64,000 bases of DNA from Sanderia malayensis. Its lineage: Eukaryota; Cnidaria; Scyphozoa; Semaeostomeae; Pelagiidae. Made by a program: the position numbers and the translations under genes. The DNA lies in assembly GCA_013076295.1 (NCBI GenBank), contig RQOL01000521.1, forward strand, positions 124,001 to 188,000. Reading direction: 5' to 3'. Under the pieces are notes generated by a model. That model was not told where the DNA came from and did no database searches. It saw nothing but the letters and a program-made list of their open reading frames with translations. This document shows, piece after piece, positions 63,849 to 64,000 of the stretch (position 1 is the stretch's first letter; each line of letters begins with the position of its first letter).

Positions 63849-64000
63849 TCTCCACTTCCCACTTTTTCTTGACTTCCCATTTTTTCTTCACTGCCCAATT
63901 TAAGGACTTCCAACTTTTTCTTCATTTCCCACTTTTGATTATTACCAATTTTGATGACTTGCCACTTTTGATGACCTCCCACTGTCTGTGACCTCCCACT

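Larger units (their letters stand above)
1..64000 (+). repeat. Satellite array of 17/18-bp monomers filling the whole window
   Basis: Every stretch of the window can be read as head-to-tail monomers of 16-18 bp. The dominant forms are CTTCCCACTTTTGATGA (17 bp), CTTCCCACTTTTTCTTGA and its TTCA-ending sister (18 bp). Frequent variants end in CATGA, CGGTGA or CGGCGT, or begin CTGCCCAGTTTTAATGA or CTTGCCACTTTTGCTTGA. All monomers have the same orientation, and I saw no purine-rich plus-strand patch that would mark an inverted segment. The array runs off both ends of the window. No gene, transposon or unrelated insertion of even 100 bp is visible, so this entry also covers all the gene-free sequence. 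A heterochromatic eukaryotic satellite is the best reading. The family is not one I recognise. Confidence 0.97.

Noticed and set aside
1..64000. Many open frames of 60-169 codons on both strands with repeated peptides (KWEVKK, TSHFFL, LFLDFP)
   Set aside because: They are translations of the satellite in drifting frames. The same DNA is open in several frames at once, ends fall at random monomer variants, and there is no ribosome-binding, splice or domain signal. None is listed as a gene.
1..64000. CRISPR array
   Set aside because: There are no unique spacers between constant repeats. The intervening sequence is itself variant monomers and the unit is 17-18 bp.
1..64000. CENP-B box
   Set aside because: The nearest strings, such as TTCGGTGACTTCCC, fail the core positions of the known box (the fixed A and the CGGG). 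No copy was seen on either strand.
1..64000. Telomeric repeat or known alpha-type satellite
   Set aside because: No TTAGGG-like run exists (TTAGGTGA is a single variant inside the cassette) and there is no ~171-bp monomer periodicity.

Overview
This 64-kb window is one uninterrupted tandem repeat. I can support no protein-coding gene, RNA gene, transposon, CRISPR array or origin in it. The basic unit is a 17- or 18-bp monomer. The commonest forms are CTTCCCACTTTTGATGA (17 bp) and CTTCCCACTTTTTCTTGA or CTTCCCACTTTTTCTTCA (18 bp), repeated head to tail roughly 3,700 times, always in the same orientation. The plus strand is strongly pyrimidine-rich throughout. Megasatellite-scale arrays with layered higher-order repeats are typical of eukaryotic heterochromatin (pericentromeric, centromeric or subtelomeric). 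I infer a eukaryotic nuclear genome, probably assembled from long reads. I do not recognise this satellite family and cannot name the species.

The many open frames are by-products. The reverse complement of the common 17-mer has no stop in any frame, and three 17-mers make 17 codons, so the minus strand reads as endless KWEVIKSGK-type peptides. The 18-mer gives a six-residue KWEVKK repeat. Frames shift wherever 16-, 17- and 18-bp monomers alternate.

Layout. 1-7300: older, diverged block with a 0.99-kb tandem duplication at 3196-5181. 7300-22200: a ~5.95-kb higher-order repeat, two copies plus a shortened third. 22200-30400: blocks sharing a 1.89-kb segment at an offset of exactly 4,930 bp. 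30400-42200: blocks related at offsets of about 5.74 and 10.2 kb, including stretches with many one-base homopolymer contractions. 42220-47478: two 2,629-bp tandem copies. 46674-53300: two copies of a ~3.5-kb unit, then a rearranged partial third to about 55300. 55300-64000: more diverged blocks with 0.29-, 1.8- and 2.95-kb duplications.

The most distinctive feature is a three-monomer cassette, present roughly one hundred times, whose second and third monomers form a perfect inverted repeat (9-bp arms AAACTTTGG and CCAAAGTTT, 6-bp loop). One copy near the right end carries changes in both arms that keep the pairing. The spacing between cassettes works as a barcode for the higher-order repeat.
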